The notes: generated by a model from the letters alone, not told the origin. A stretch of 64,000 nt of DNA from an uncultured Flavobacteriaceae bacterium (GCA_943788165.1 CALSPF010000001.1:310001-374000), one strand, 5' to 3'. Counted from the first letter of the stretch, positions 18,007 through 27,734 are shown. Translations and numbers: made by a program.

Positions 18007-19599
18007 ATGGCAGAAGTCATTAACATGCCTCGTTTGAGCGATACAATGGAGGAAGGAACCGTTGCTACTTGGTTTAAAAAGGTAGGCGATTCAGTGAAAG
18101 AAGGCGATATCTTAGCAGAGATTGAAACGGATAAAGCCACGATGGAATTCGAAGCTTTTTACGAAGGAGAATTATTGCATATCGGAATAGATGAAGGACA
18201 AACTGCACCAGTTGACACCTTGCTTGCCATTATTGGCGAAAAAGGAGAAGACATTTCAGCTCACCTAGGTGGGACAGTTGCTCCATCTGCAGATGAAACT
18301 CTTGCCCCAGTAGTAGTTGACACTCTAGCTAAAGAATCTGCTCCAGCACTTCCAGATAACGTTGAAGTTATTACCATGCCGCGTTTGAGCGACACCATGG
18401 AAGAAGGAACTGTAGCAAGTTGGCTCAAAAAAGTAGGCGATACAGTCAATGAAGGTGATATCCTTGCCGAAATTGAAACAGATAAAGCCACGATGGAATT
18501 TGAAGCGTTCTACAACGGAACACTTTTGTATGTTGGAATTCAAGAAGGAGAATCTGCCCCAGTAGACAGCTTATTAGCCATCATTGGAGACAAAGACACC
18601 AATGTTGATGAGGCAATTGCTGCAGCAATAGCGAGTACTTCAGCACCAGCAGTTGCAGTAGAAAAAAAGACAGCCAGTGCCCCAGTAGCATCGCCTACTG
18701 CTGCGCCGCCAGCTGTTAAATCTGCACCAGCACCAGTAGCAGTTCAAAATACAAGCGGACGCGTTATTGCATCACCTTTGGCTAAACGCTTGGCTGAAGA
18801 ACGTGGAATTCAATTAGGTGCCGTACAGGGATCTGGTGATGGCGGTCGAATCATTAAACGCGATATTGAAAATTATCAAGCCTCGGGTAGTGTTGCTTTT
18901 GCAGCACCTCAAGGAATTGAGTCTGTTGAGGAAATGGCCAATAGCCAGATGCGTAAAACAATCGCTAAGCGATTAGGTGCATCTAAATTCACAGCGCCTC
19001 ATTACTACTTAGGCGTTGAATTTGATATGGAAAATGCCATGTCATTCCGTGAACAATACAACGCTATTCCTGATACAAAAATATCATTCAACGATATTGT
19101 GGTTAAAGCAACTGCTCTAGCGCTCAAACAGCACCCACAAGTTAACTCACGTTGGTACGATGATAAAATTGTTCAGCATCACCATGTCCATATGGGTGTA
19201 GCGGTTGCTGTAGAGGACGGTTTGGTTGTTCCGGTGGTTAAATTTGCCGATGAATTAGCCTTGCCACAAATAGGCGCACAGGTAAGAGATTTTGCGGGTA
19301 GAGCAAGAGATAAAAAACTTACTCCAGCTGAAATGGATGGAAGTACCTTTACCATTTCAAATTTAGGTATGTTCGGGATTGAGAACTTTACATCAATCAT
19401 CAATCAGCCAAATTCAGCAATATTATCTGTGGGAGCAATTGTTGAGAAACCTGTCGTGAAAAATGGGCAAATCGTGGTGGGTCACACCATTAAATTAACC
19501 CTTGCTTGCGATCACCGTTCTGTAGATGGTGCAACAGGATCTTTGTTCTTACAAACGTTAAAATCGTATATTGAAAATCCAATTACCATGTTGGTTTAA
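18007..19599 (+). CDS. pdhC: Pyruvate dehydrogenase E2, dihydrolipoamide acetyltransferase
   Basis: The E2 core transfers the acetyl group from lipoamide to CoA. Two nearly identical lipoyl domains each contain the lipoylation site DKATMEFEAF (about residues 41-50 and 159-168). They are joined by Ala/Pro-rich linkers. A peripheral subunit-binding domain (ASPLAKRLAEERGIQLGAVQGSG) lies near 255-285. The catalytic domain from about 310 ends with the active-site block ACDHRSVDGATGS (His near 501). The 530-residue length fits a two-lipoyl E2. It shares an operon with pdhA and ends at a clear terminator. Confidence 0.97.
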   Translation: MAEVINMPRLSDTMEEGTVATWFKKVGDSVKEGDILAEIETDKATMEFEAFYEGELLHIGIDEGQTAPVDTLLAIIGEKGEDISAHLGGTVAPSADETLAPVVVDTLAKESAPALPDNVEVITMPRLSDTMEEGTVASWLKKVGDTVNEGDILAEIETDKATMEFEAFYNGTLLYVGIQEGESAPVDSLLAIIGDKDTNVDEAIAAAIASTSAPAVAVEKKTASAPVASPTAAPPAVKSAPAPVAVQNTSGRVIASPLAKRLAEERGIQLGAVQGSGDGGRIIKRDIENYQASGSVAFAAPQGIESVEEMANSQMRKTIAKRLGASKFTAPHYYLGVEFDMENAMSFREQYNAIPDTKISFNDIVVKATALALKQHPQVNSRWYDDKIVQHHHVHMGVAVAVEDGLVVPVVKFADELALPQIGAQVRDFAGRARDKKLTPAEMDGSTFTISNLGMFGIENFTSIINQPNSAILSVGAIVEKPVVKNGQIVVGHTIKLTLACDHRSVDGATGSLFLQTLKSYIENPITMLV

Positions 19600-19619
19600 T
19601 TCAAATCGTATAATTGCTT

Positions 19620-19646
19620 AACCCGCCTTTGTGCGGGTTTTTTTAT
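19620..19646 (+). terminator. Rho-independent terminator after pdhC
   Basis: AACCCGC / GCGGGTT forms a GC-rich stem around a CTTTGT loop, followed by a T tract. It closes the pdhA-pdhC operon. Confidence 0.88.
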
Positions 19647-19662
19647 CTTAAAACAAAAACGA

Positions 19663-20331
19663 GTGAAAACAATCTTGATTACAGGTGCCGGAAAAGGCAT
19701 TGGTTTGGAAACAGCAAAATTGGCTGCTGCTGATGGGCACAGCGTTATTGCTATTTCTCGAAACATAAGCGCATTGGAGGTAATAGAGGGTGTTCAAGCC
19801 TATTCGGTTGATTTGTCTTCTGAAGAAGCGATCCATGGCTTTGTGCAAAAAATCGCAAATACACAGATAGACGTACTGATTAACAATGCAGGCGTATTGA
19901 CAAATACTCCCGTAGTAGAAAGTAGTTTTGCTCTTTTTGAGAAGATCTACAAGGTCAATGTTTTTGGTTTGGCAGAATTAACACGTCAACTGTTACCGCA
20001 AATTCCCTCTAGCGGTCATGTCGTTAGTATAAGTAGTATGGGCGGAATTCAAGGGAGTGCCAAATTTCCCGGTTTATCTATTTACTCCAGCAGTAAAGGG
20101 GCAGTCATTACACTATCGGAACTATGGGCAGAAGAGTTCAAAGAATCTGGGCCTAAGTTTAATGTACTTGCATTAGGGGCAGTACAAACTCAAATGCTTG
20201 CTGAAGCCTTTCCTGGTTTTGAGGCACCGATTACAGCTGCGGGCTTCGCTCCTTATTTGCTCAATTTTGGATTAACAGGTCATCAGTATTACAATGGAAA
20301 AACTTTGCAAGTTTCTTCCAGTACTCCCTAG
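19663..20331 (+). CDS. Short-chain dehydrogenase/reductase
   Basis: Classical SDR oxidoreductase acting on an unknown alcohol or carbonyl with NAD(P). The cofactor loop TGAGKGIG begins at residue 7, the NNAG motif lies near 78, and the catalytic Ser (SISSMGG) and Tyr-x3-Lys (YSSSK) lie near 127-150. The start codon is GTG, only 17 bases after the terminator T tract. At 222 residues it is slightly short for the family. A start at GTG is preferred because it gives the canonical KTILITGAGKGIGLE opening. The downstream SprT-like gene follows after 12 bases. Confidence 0.88.
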   Translation: MKTILITGAGKGIGLETAKLAAADGHSVIAISRNISALEVIEGVQAYSVDLSSEEAIHGFVQKIANTQIDVLINNAGVLTNTPVVESSFALFEKIYKVNVFGLAELTRQLLPQIPSSGHVVSISSMGGIQGSAKFPGLSIYSSSKGAVITLSELWAEEFKESGPKFNVLALGAVQTQMLAEAFPGFEAPITAAGFAPYLLNFGLTGHQYYNGKTLQVSSSTP

Positions 20332-20343
20332 TTAATTTGTGCC

Positions 20344-20934
20344 ATGCAGTTTTTAAATTTTATTCCGATTGCCGCACAAGATAAAATCAATGCCCTATTG
20401 ACACAATATCCCATTGATATCAAGGTGGTAGGAAAGCGTAAAACCAAGCATGGAGATTTCAGAAAACTTCCTTCTGGACGGGTGCAAATAACCCTCAATA
20501 AGCATCAAAACCCTTATCGTTTTTTGATCACTTTATTGCATGAGGTGGGACATCATGTTGCTTTTATTAACCATGGATTTCGAATTCAATCGCATGGCAA
20601 AGAATGGAAAAATTGTTTTAGAAGTGTTAGTGTTCCTTTTTTGGTGGAAGAAATATTCCCTCAACCTTTGTTGGCTGTTTTTGCTCAACATTTGAAAAAC
20701 CCCAAAGCAAGTAGTGATACAGACCAAAACCTAGGGCTTGCTCTAAAAACGTACGATCCGCCCACCCATAAAAAAGCTATCTTTGAGCTTACTGAGGGTG
20801 TTAAATTTAGTTTAGACAATGGGCGTGTTTTTCAAAAAGGAGTTCAACGTCGAAAGCGTTTTGAGTGTCTGGAGATTAAAACAGGAAAAACGTATCTTTT
20901 TCAGCCCAACGCAGAAGTTAATCAAATGAATTGA
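20344..20934 (+). CDS. SprT-like zinc metalloprotease domain protein
   Basis: SprT-family protein; relatives include SPRTN-type proteases. The zinc-binding helix LLHEVGHHVAF near residues 63-73 supplies the HExxH motif, and a third His could come from HGKEWKN near residue 86. The C-terminal part (FELTEGVKFSLDNGRVFQKGVQRRKRFECLEIKTG) has the treble-strand layout of the family but only one Cys, so the usual zinc ribbon is not evident. Bacteroidota members are typically about 200 residues, as here. The substrate is unknown. Its stop overlaps the region just before the next gene's ATG (two bases apart), implying co-transcription with the nucleotidyltransferase. Confidence 0.82.
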   Translation: MQFLNFIPIAAQDKINALLTQYPIDIKVVGKRKTKHGDFRKLPSGRVQITLNKHQNPYRFLITLLHEVGHHVAFINHGFRIQSHGKEWKNCFRSVSVPFLVEEIFPQPLLAVFAQHLKNPKASSDTDQNLGLALKTYDPPTHKKAIFELTEGVKFSLDNGRVFQKGVQRRKRFECLEIKTGKTYLFQPNAEVNQMN

Positions 20935-20936
20935 AG

Positions 20937-22019
20937 ATGAACGAAATCAATAATAACTTTGCTTTAATCATGGCTGGGGGCGTGGGAAGTCGTTTTTGGC
21001 CAACCAGTAAGACGTCCTTTCCAAAGCAATTTATCGATCTAACCGGAGTTGGAAGATCGTTGTTACAACAGACGTTTGATCGCCTAGAGGGTATTGTTCC
21101 TCCGGATCAAATTTATGTTCTAACCAATGAACGTTATAAATCGTTGGTCACAGAACAATTACCAAATATAGGGTTGGAACACATCATTTGCGAGCCAGCA
21201 ATGCGAAATACAGCCCCATGTTTGTTGTATGGAGCCTTGAAGATACATGATCGAAATCCCAATGCGTGCACGGTGGTCTTGCCCAGCGATCATTTTATTG
21301 GTGACCTACCTTTGTTTAAGAAAGATGTTTTACAGGCCTTGACCCATGCTTCTTTGCATAATGAGTTACTGACTTTTGGAATACCTCCAATCAGTCCACA
21401 TACAGGCTATGGTTATTTGGAAGTGGAAGATCAGGACAACCCATTTACTTCCATTACAACCTTTACAGAAAAGCCTTCTGAGGAAAAGGCTATCGATTTT
21501 TTTAGAGCGGGTAATTACTTTTGGAATTCTGGAATTTTTGTCTGGTCAACCCAGGTTTTGTTGGAAGGATTTAAAAACTTTCAACCTGCTATGCTCTCGC
21601 TTTTTCAAGCAGGTATTCCCACTTTTGGAACCAAAGAAGAGCAGGTGTTTTTAGACGCAGAATACCAAAAAGCGGAGAGTATTTCGATTGATTATGCGAT
21701 CCTAGAAAAGGCCCAAAACATTTCAATGATTAAGGCAAGCTTTTCTTGGAATGACCTTGGTACTTGGGCTTCATTGTATGATCAATTGACACCAGGTAAA
21801 GAAGAGAATGTGTCGGTCAATGCTAAAATAATAGCCCAAGAGTCGAAAGGTAATATGGTATATTCGTCTAAGGATAAACTTATTGTCGTTAAAGGATTGG
21901 AAGATTTTGTGATTGTTGATCAAGAAGATATCTTGTTAATTTGCCCAAAAGGAGACGACCAAAGTGTTAAGCAACTCCGCGATAAGGCAAAAGACTTGGG
22001 CGACGATTCAATTGTTTAA
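20937..22019 (+). CDS. Mannose-1-phosphate guanylyltransferase
   Basis: Nucleotidyltransferase making GDP-mannose from mannose-1-phosphate and GTP, for surface glycans. The GTP-binding signature LIMAGGVGSRFWPTSKTSFP opens the protein, followed by the sugar-phosphate motif FTEKP near 160, NSGIFVW near 184 and SIDYAILEK near 245. The length of 360 matches the single-domain bacterial type without a fused isomerase. The track starts at a TTG two codons earlier; ATG at 20937 is preferred. The stop codon abuts that of the convergent MlaF-like gene with no gap. Confidence 0.93.
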   Translation: MNEINNNFALIMAGGVGSRFWPTSKTSFPKQFIDLTGVGRSLLQQTFDRLEGIVPPDQIYVLTNERYKSLVTEQLPNIGLEHIICEPAMRNTAPCLLYGALKIHDRNPNACTVVLPSDHFIGDLPLFKKDVLQALTHASLHNELLTFGIPPISPHTGYGYLEVEDQDNPFTSITTFTEKPSEEKAIDFFRAGNYFWNSGIFVWSTQVLLEGFKNFQPAMLSLFQAGIPTFGTKEEQVFLDAEYQKAESISIDYAILEKAQNISMIKASFSWNDLGTWASLYDQLTPGKEENVSVNAKIIAQESKGNMVYSSKDKLIVVKGLEDFVIVDQEDILLICPKGDDQSVKQLRDKAKDLGDDSIV

Positions 22020-22787
22020 CTACTCACTTTCTTCCAGGTAAACTTTGCGTACTTTTTTAAATAACTCAGAAGAATAGACAAAGTCGGTAACTGCTGCATT
22101 GTCGGTTTTAAATATTTCTTTGTTACTTCCTTCCCATTTTTTTTCGCCCTCTTTTAAAAAGATGATTTTCTCTCCAATTTCCATCACAGAGTTCATGTCA
22201 TGACTATTGATTACCGTCGTTATCTTGTATTCTTGGGTGATTTCTTGGATGAGGTTATCGATTAAAATAGCTGTTTTTGGGTCTAAGCCAGAGTTGGGTT
22301 CGTCGCAAAATAAATAATTAGGATTCATTACAATAGCTCTTGCAATGGCAACTCTTTTTTGCATTCCTCCTGAGATTTCTGAGGGAAGTTTGTTGTTGGC
22401 GTTAATCAAGTTAACACGTTTGATGGCGAAATTTGCACGATCTCTAATTTCATCGGCTGGGGCTTCGGTGAACATTTGCATGGGAAACATAACATTTTCT
22501 TCTACGGTCATAGAATCAAACAATGCGCTGCCTTGAAAGACCATGCCCATGTCCTGGCGCAGCAAAGATCGTTCATTCTCTGTCATACTTGAGATAGGCT
22601 TCTTGTTGTAAAAAATTTCTCCCTTGCTTGCTTGGTGAAGTCCTAAAATACATTTTAAAAAGACGGTTTTTCCAGAGCCACTTTGACCAATAATTAGATT
22701 GGTTTTTCCTTGCTCAAAAACGGTGGAAATTCCCTTGAGAACTTCGCTTTCACCAAACGATTTTTTAAGGTTGTTGATTTCAATCAT
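22020..22787 (-). CDS. ABC transporter ATP-binding protein, MlaF-like
   Basis: ATPase of a phospholipid-transport (Mla/MCE-type) ABC system at the inner membrane. Walker A is GQSGSGKTVFLK near residue 34, the signature SEISGGMQKRVAIARA is near 138, and Walker B is YLFCDEPNSGLD near 163. The switch His is in INSHDMNS near 195. The NSGLDP rather than TSGLDP variant is typical of this MlaF group. It overlaps the permease gene by one base and must be co-expressed. No MCE-domain substrate-binding gene (mlaD) is adjacent. Confidence 0.9.
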   Translation of the reverse strand: MIEINNLKKSFGESEVLKGISTVFEQGKTNLIIGQSGSGKTVFLKCILGLHQASKGEIFYNKKPISSMTENERSLLRQDMGMVFQGSALFDSMTVEENVMFPMQMFTEAPADEIRDRANFAIKRVNLINANNKLPSEISGGMQKRVAIARAIVMNPNYLFCDEPNSGLDPKTAILIDNLIQEITQEYKITTVINSHDMNSVMEIGEKIIFLKEGEKKWEGSNKEIFKTDNAAVTDFVYSSELFKKVRKVYLEESE

Positions 22788-23527
22788 TAGGTCAGGAAAA
22801 AATTAGTCACAAAGGAGTTCATTAAAATAATGGCAACACTAGTCCACACAAACGACGTGGTACTTGCTTTACCTACGCCAAGTGCACCACCTTTCATGAA
22901 ATAGCCGTGATAAGAGGGGATGGTGGCCAAAAGCATGGCGAAAAGAAACGTTTTGATGAATGCATAAGTTACATGGAAGGCATTAAAGTCTAGTTGTAAG
23001 CCTTCTACAAAATCTGCATGAGCAGAAAAGCCGCCAGTAATGCAGGCAAAATACCCTCCGAAAATCCCTAAAAACATTGAAATTACAATGATAAATGGAT
23101 ATAGTGTCATTGCGGCAATCTTAGGGAAAATTAAATAGTTGTAGGTGTTTACTCCCATGACTTCTAGCGCATCAATTTGTTCGGTAACGCGCATAGTTCC
23201 AATTGAAGAGGTGATAAAAGAGCCTACTTTTCCAGCCATAATGATGGAGATAAAGGTGGGTGCGAACTCTAAAATGATGGACTGACGCGTGGCGTAGCCA
23301 ACCAAGTATTTTGGAAGTAAGGGGTTGTCTGAATTGATGGCTGTTTGGATGGCAACAACTCCCCCAACAAAGAAGGAAATGAATGCAACAATTCCTAGTG
23401 ATCCGATAATGAGGTCATCAATTTCACGAACAACGAGCTTTCTTAAGACAGAAGACTTGGTGACTTTTCCAAAAGTTTTTTGAAGCATAATAAAATATCT
23501 TCCGATGTGTTCAAGCAATTTTACCAT
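22787..23527 (-). CDS. MlaE-family ABC transporter permease
   Basis: Inner-membrane permease of the MlaE (DUF140) family, working with the adjacent MlaF-like ATPase in lipid traffic across the periplasm. It has about five or six hydrophobic segments. Conserved blocks include GYATRQSIILEFAPTFISI and the coupling helix region SIGTMRVTEQIDALEVMGVN near residue 118, followed by FPKIAAMTLYPFIIVISM. The length of 246 is typical. It is upstream of and translationally linked to the ATPase. Direction of transport is not known from sequence. Confidence 0.92.
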   Translation of the reverse strand: MVKLLEHIGRYFIMLQKTFGKVTKSSVLRKLVVREIDDLIIGSLGIVAFISFFVGGVVAIQTAINSDNPLLPKYLVGYATRQSIILEFAPTFISIIMAGKVGSFITSSIGTMRVTEQIDALEVMGVNTYNYLIFPKIAAMTLYPFIIVISMFLGIFGGYFACITGGFSAHADFVEGLQLDFNAFHVTYAFIKTFLFAMLLATIPSYHGYFMKGGALGVGKASTTSFVWTSVAIILMNSFVTNFFLT

Positions 23528-23595
23528 GCCTAAAAATACACAATTAAGAGGATTATAGCACCAATTTAAAGAGGATTATAAATGCTGAAGTAGAA

Positions 23596-24651
23596 TTAAA
23601 CGCGGTAGGTAATTGCATTGATGTTCATCCCTGCCCCAACACTAGCAAATAAAACAACATCCCCTTTTTCAAGACTGTGGTTTTCAAGATCATTGTTAAT
23701 CACTTGGTCATATAGCGTGGGAACAGTAGCAACAGAACTGTTACCATGGGTTTGAATATTCATGGGTAAAACATTCTCTGGAGCGCTCTGTTTATACAGT
23801 CGAAAGAATCGCTTTACAATAGCTTCGTCCATTTTCATGTTTGCTTGATGAATGAATATTTTTTTCAAATTTTGGATGGGAACATCAGAAGCATCCATAC
23901 AAGCTTTCATGGCTTGTGGTACATGTAAAAGTGCAAATTCATATACCTTGCGTCCTTTCATTTTGATGTAATTGTTCTTGTTGTTTGGATCATAGGATTG
24001 ATCGTAGTTCAAGATGTCAATTTCATTGTTCGACGTGTAGGTGACTGTTTTGTGTGAAAGTAAAGATCCGCCGTCGTCTGTATTTTCAATTATGGTGGCT
24101 CCAGCACCGTCGGCAAAAATCATTGAATCGCGGTCTGATGGGTCAACGACGCGTGAGAGCGTTTCTGCGCCAATAACCAAACATTTACTTGCCATACCAG
24201 CTTTGATAAATGCCGTTGCTTGGACTACACCTTCTACCCATCCTGGACAACCAAATAAAAGGTCGTAGGCAACACAATTGGGATTGATAATATTCAGGTT
24301 TGTTTTCACCTTTGATGCAATGCTTGGCAGCGCCATGGATTGACATGATCCTGCTGGTGTATCTCCAAAGTTGTGCGCTACAATGATGTAATTAATGGTT
24401 TCTTGGTCCACTCCTGAAGCAGCAATTGCTTTGGCTGCAGCCTCAGTCGCGAGGTCAGATGAGTTTATTTCATCAGGCGCATAGCGACGTTCTTCTATCC
24501 CTGTAATGGAAGAAAACTTTTCGATAATTTCTGTATTATCGTTTGAAAACGCTACTCCTTTATCATCTAAAAATTGATGTGATAAAAAGTCACTGTTTTT
24601 TTGGATGGAAGTAGGAACCGCCCTTCCTGTACCTGAAATAGAAATATTCAT
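23596..24651 (-). CDS. 3-oxoacyl-ACP synthase III-type (KAS III) enzyme
   Basis: FabH-like condensing enzyme of the thiolase fold. The Cys-His-Asn triad is visible as LLFGCPGWVEGVVQA (Cys near residue 135), FIHQANMKMDEAI (His near 270) and THGNSSVATVP (Asn near 302). It starts MNISISGTGRAVPTSIQKNSDF. The DLLFGCPGW active-site context differs from housekeeping FabH (usually D[MI]xAACSG). It could therefore be a KAS III paralogue that condenses a different acyl donor rather than initiating bulk fatty acid synthesis. It is on the same strand as MlaEF with a gap of about 70 bases. Confidence 0.87.
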   Translation of the reverse strand: MNISISGTGRAVPTSIQKNSDFLSHQFLDDKGVAFSNDNTEIIEKFSSITGIEERRYAPDEINSSDLATEAAAKAIAASGVDQETINYIIVAHNFGDTPAGSCQSMALPSIASKVKTNLNIINPNCVAYDLLFGCPGWVEGVVQATAFIKAGMASKCLVIGAETLSRVVDPSDRDSMIFADGAGATIIENTDDGGSLLSHKTVTYTSNNEIDILNYDQSYDPNNKNNYIKMKGRKVYEFALLHVPQAMKACMDASDVPIQNLKKIFIHQANMKMDEAIVKRFFRLYKQSAPENVLPMNIQTHGNSSVATVPTLYDQVINNDLENHSLEKGDVVLFASVGAGMNINAITYRV

Positions 24652-24670
24652 AATTAAAGCAATTTCATTT

Positions 24671-24678
24671 CAAATGTA
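24671..24678 (-). promoter_or_regulatory. -7 promoter element for the KAS III gene
   Basis: TACATTTG on the minus strand matches TAnnTTTG and lies 19 bases before the ATG. The -33 element is not clear. Confidence 0.45.
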
Positions 24679-24783
24679 TCATTTGCAAAGCATTGTTGGG
24701 TAAATCGATAAAAAAACGAACGATATTCAACGGTCTTTTAATCCTTTCTTTTATGCGTATAAAAATAAATAAAAAGATGATAA

Positions 24784-27615
24784 TTAGCTATTTGAATACG
24801 ATTCAACAGACGGGCAACTACAGATTAAATTACGATCTCCAAAGGCTTCATCTACACGTCTAACAGTGGGCCAAAATTTATTTTCTCGTACAAATGCAAG
24901 TGGATATAATGCTTTTTTTCGGCTGTAGTTAAAGGTCCATTCGTCGACTGTGGCCATTTCTAAAGTATGCGGTGCATTCTTTAGAAGGCTGTTTTGGTCG
25001 TGATGATCGCTTGATGCAATTTCTGCAGCAATGGAAATCATCGCATCACAAAAACGATCGATTTCAGCCAAGTTTTCGCTTTCAGTCGGTTCAATCATCA
25101 TGGTACCAGCAACGGGAAACGATACAGTTGGGGCGTGGAAGCCGTAATCCATTAATCGTTTTGCGACATCGACTACTTCAATCCCTTTCTCTTTGAACGG
25201 ACGTAAGTCAATAATGAGCTCATGCGCGGAACGCCCATGGTCTCCCACATAGAGTACTGGGTAAGCACCGTCTATTCTTTCTTTGATGTAGTTGGCGTTT
25301 AGGATCGCAATTTCAGTTGCTTGCTGTAGTCCTTCACTTCCAAGCATTTCTATGTATCCATATGAAATTAGACAAGCCAGTGCAGACCCCCAAGGGGCGG
25401 CAGAAATGGCTTCAATGGCTTGCTCTCCTCCAGTGGGAATGATTGGGTTTGTAGGCAAGAATGGAGCTAAATGTGCGGCAACACAGATTGGACCAACTCC
25501 AGGTCCACCTCCACCATGAGGAATGGCAAAAGTTTTGTGTAAGTTTAAGTGGCATACATCTGCACCAATAGCTGCTGGGCTGGTTAGTCCAACTTGGGCA
25601 TTCATATTGGCACCGTCCATGTAAACTTGTCCGCCGTGTTCATGAATTAATGCGGTAATACTTTTAATGTTCGCTTCAAACACCCCATGGGTGGATGGAT
25701 AGGTTACCATTAGTGCAGACAAGCGATCTTTGTGTTCAAGAACTTTTTCTTGAAGATCATCCCAATCAATGTTTCCTCTTTCGTCGGTTTTGGTTACCAC
25801 AACCTCCATTCCGGCCATTACTGCTGAAGCTGGGTTTGTTCCGTGTGCAGAGGCAGGAATGATACAAACATTACGATGATTATCACCGCGCGATAAATGG
25901 TAGGCACGAATCACCATTAATCCAGAATATTCTCCTTGCGCACCAGAGTTGGGCTGAAGAGATGTTGCTGCAAAACCTGTCACAATATTTAGTTGATGTG
26001 TTAAGGCGCTGAGCACTTCTTGATAACCTTCCACTTGATCTAGTGGAGAAAATGGGTGAAGGCTTCCCCATTGAGGAGAGCTTAGAGGTAACATCTCACT
26101 TGCTGCATTTAGTTTCATGGTGCACGAACCTAGCGAAATCATAGAATGATTTAAGGCTAGATCTTTTCGCTCCAATTTTTTGACGTAACGCATTAGGGCT
26201 GTCTCAGAATGATAGGAGTTGAAAACAGGATGTGTCATGAAAGGGCTTTCCCGTTTTAGGTTTGTTGGAATGCGTTCAGCGTTTACAGTAGTTTCGGGAA
26301 CTTCTTTTTCAGCATAAGCATAAAAAACACTGACTAATTTTTCGAAATCTTCGGGGGTTGTCGCCTCGTTTAAAGAAATTGTGGCTGAAGAAGCATCAGG
26401 ATAAAATAAATTGATTTCGTTTTCAAGTGCAATGCTTTGCAGTTTTTTTGCCTCCACATTAACATGAATTGTGTCGAAGAAAGCGTTGTTGTTTTGTTGT
26501 ATGCCTAAGCCATTTAAAATAGATTCTAGGCGTTTGGTTTTGTTGTGAATTTCTTCAGCAATTCCTTTTAATCCTTCTGGTCCGTGGAAGGCGGCATACA
26601 TTCCAGCCATTACTGCCAACAGAACTTGAGCGGTACATATATTCGAGGTAGCACGATCGCGTTTTATGTGTTGCTCTCTTGTTTGAAGTGCCATGCGAAG
26701 TGCAGGTTTCCCATCCATGTCTCTGGTTTGACCAATGATGCGGCCTGGGATATTTCTTTTATAAGCTTGCTTGGTAGCAAAATAGGCAGCATGAGGACCG
26801 CCATAACCCAACGGAATACCAAAACGTTGCGTGGTTCCCACAACAACATCAACACCGTATTTACCTGGAGCTTCTAACAGGGTGAGCGATAATAAATCAG
26901 CAGCGACAACTGTTTTGATCTCTTGACTATTTGCCCGTTCTACAAGACTGGGTAAATCTATAATTGCACCATTTTTGCCGGGATACTGGAAAAAAGCGCC
27001 AAAATATTCTGGACTTGGTGTAAAGTCGTTTTCGTTTCCAAGTATGATTTCAATACCAACAGGTGTTGCTCGGGTACGCAGTAGTGCTATCGTTTGTGGG
27101 AGGGTGTTCTCTGCAACAAAAAATTGATTGGAATTGCTTTTCTTTTGCTCCCTTGTGCGAACAGCGAAGAGAAGACTCATTGCTTCTGCAGCTGCCGTAC
27201 TTTCGTCCAATAAAGATGCGTTGGCCAATTCCATCCCGGTCAAGTCAGTTACCACCGTTTGGTAGTTGAACAAAGCCTCTAGTCTACCTTGTGCAATTTC
27301 AGCTTGATAGGGGGTGTAGGCGGTATACCATCCTGGATTTTCTAGGATATTACGTTGTATTACCGCTGGTACGATAGCAGGATGATATCCCATCCCAATA
27401 TAATTGTCGTAGAGTTTGTTTTTATTGGAAAGCAGTTGAATCTTTTTTTGATAAGCATACTCTGAAATACCTTCGGGTAAATCCAGCGGATTAGCTAAAC
27501 GGATATCTGCCGGTATTGTCTCATCTATGAGGGTAGCAATACTATCTACACCAATAGTTTTAAGCATTTGTGCTCTTTCCTTTTCATTTGGACCTAAGTG
27601 TCTGTTCGCAAACAT
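24784..27615 (-). CDS. gcvP: Glycine dehydrogenase (decarboxylating), P protein
   Basis: PLP-dependent P protein of the glycine cleavage system, which decarboxylates glycine and loads the aminomethyl group onto the H-protein lipoyl arm. The PLP lysine is in CHLNLHKTFAIPHGGGGPG near residue 695. The N-terminal half contains TAYTPYQAEIAQGRLEALFNYQ and the second half starts around SLGSCTMKLNA near 497. The 943-residue length shows the fused single-chain form (both GcvPA-like and GcvPB-like halves). Other cleavage-system genes are not nearby. A -7 element lies 17 bases before the ATG. Confidence 0.98.
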   Translation of the reverse strand: MFANRHLGPNEKERAQMLKTIGVDSIATLIDETIPADIRLANPLDLPEGISEYAYQKKIQLLSNKNKLYDNYIGMGYHPAIVPAVIQRNILENPGWYTAYTPYQAEIAQGRLEALFNYQTVVTDLTGMELANASLLDESTAAAEAMSLLFAVRTREQKKSNSNQFFVAENTLPQTIALLRTRATPVGIEIILGNENDFTPSPEYFGAFFQYPGKNGAIIDLPSLVERANSQEIKTVVAADLLSLTLLEAPGKYGVDVVVGTTQRFGIPLGYGGPHAAYFATKQAYKRNIPGRIIGQTRDMDGKPALRMALQTREQHIKRDRATSNICTAQVLLAVMAGMYAAFHGPEGLKGIAEEIHNKTKRLESILNGLGIQQNNNAFFDTIHVNVEAKKLQSIALENEINLFYPDASSATISLNEATTPEDFEKLVSVFYAYAEKEVPETTVNAERIPTNLKRESPFMTHPVFNSYHSETALMRYVKKLERKDLALNHSMISLGSCTMKLNAASEMLPLSSPQWGSLHPFSPLDQVEGYQEVLSALTHQLNIVTGFAATSLQPNSGAQGEYSGLMVIRAYHLSRGDNHRNVCIIPASAHGTNPASAVMAGMEVVVTKTDERGNIDWDDLQEKVLEHKDRLSALMVTYPSTHGVFEANIKSITALIHEHGGQVYMDGANMNAQVGLTSPAAIGADVCHLNLHKTFAIPHGGGGPGVGPICVAAHLAPFLPTNPIIPTGGEQAIEAISAAPWGSALACLISYGYIEMLGSEGLQQATEIAILNANYIKERIDGAYPVLYVGDHGRSAHELIIDLRPFKEKGIEVVDVAKRLMDYGFHAPTVSFPVAGTMMIEPTESENLAEIDRFCDAMISIAAEIASSDHHDQNSLLKNAPHTLEMATVDEWTFNYSRKKALYPLAFVRENKFWPTVRRVDEAFGDRNLICSCPSVESYSNS

Positions 27616-27631
27616 AAGCTACTTTTTTGAG

Positions 27632-27639
27632 CAAATTTA
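27632..27639 (-). promoter_or_regulatory. -7 promoter element for gcvP
   Basis: TAAATTTG on the minus strand matches TAnnTTTG. A TTAT sequence at about the -33 distance is a poor match. It is 17 bases upstream of the start codon. Confidence 0.5.
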
Positions 27640-27726
27640 CTTTAATATTTGAGATAGAATAATGCTATTTGCAGACAGTTTTAGAGAAGTTTTCAACCCT
27701 ATACATCAACTTATAAACACTTTCGC

Positions 27727-27734
27727 TAATTTTG
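27727..27734 (+). promoter_or_regulatory. -7 promoter element immediately before the UbiA-like gene
   Basis: TAATTTTG matches TAnnTTTG and ends only four bases before the ATG at 27739. The transcript would therefore start at or next to the start codon (leaderless), or translation starts slightly downstream. Confidence 0.4.

Noticed and set aside
17003-19599. Missing pdhB as an anomaly
   Set aside because: In flavobacteria the E1 beta gene is commonly encoded away from pdhA-pdhC, so its absence here is expected.
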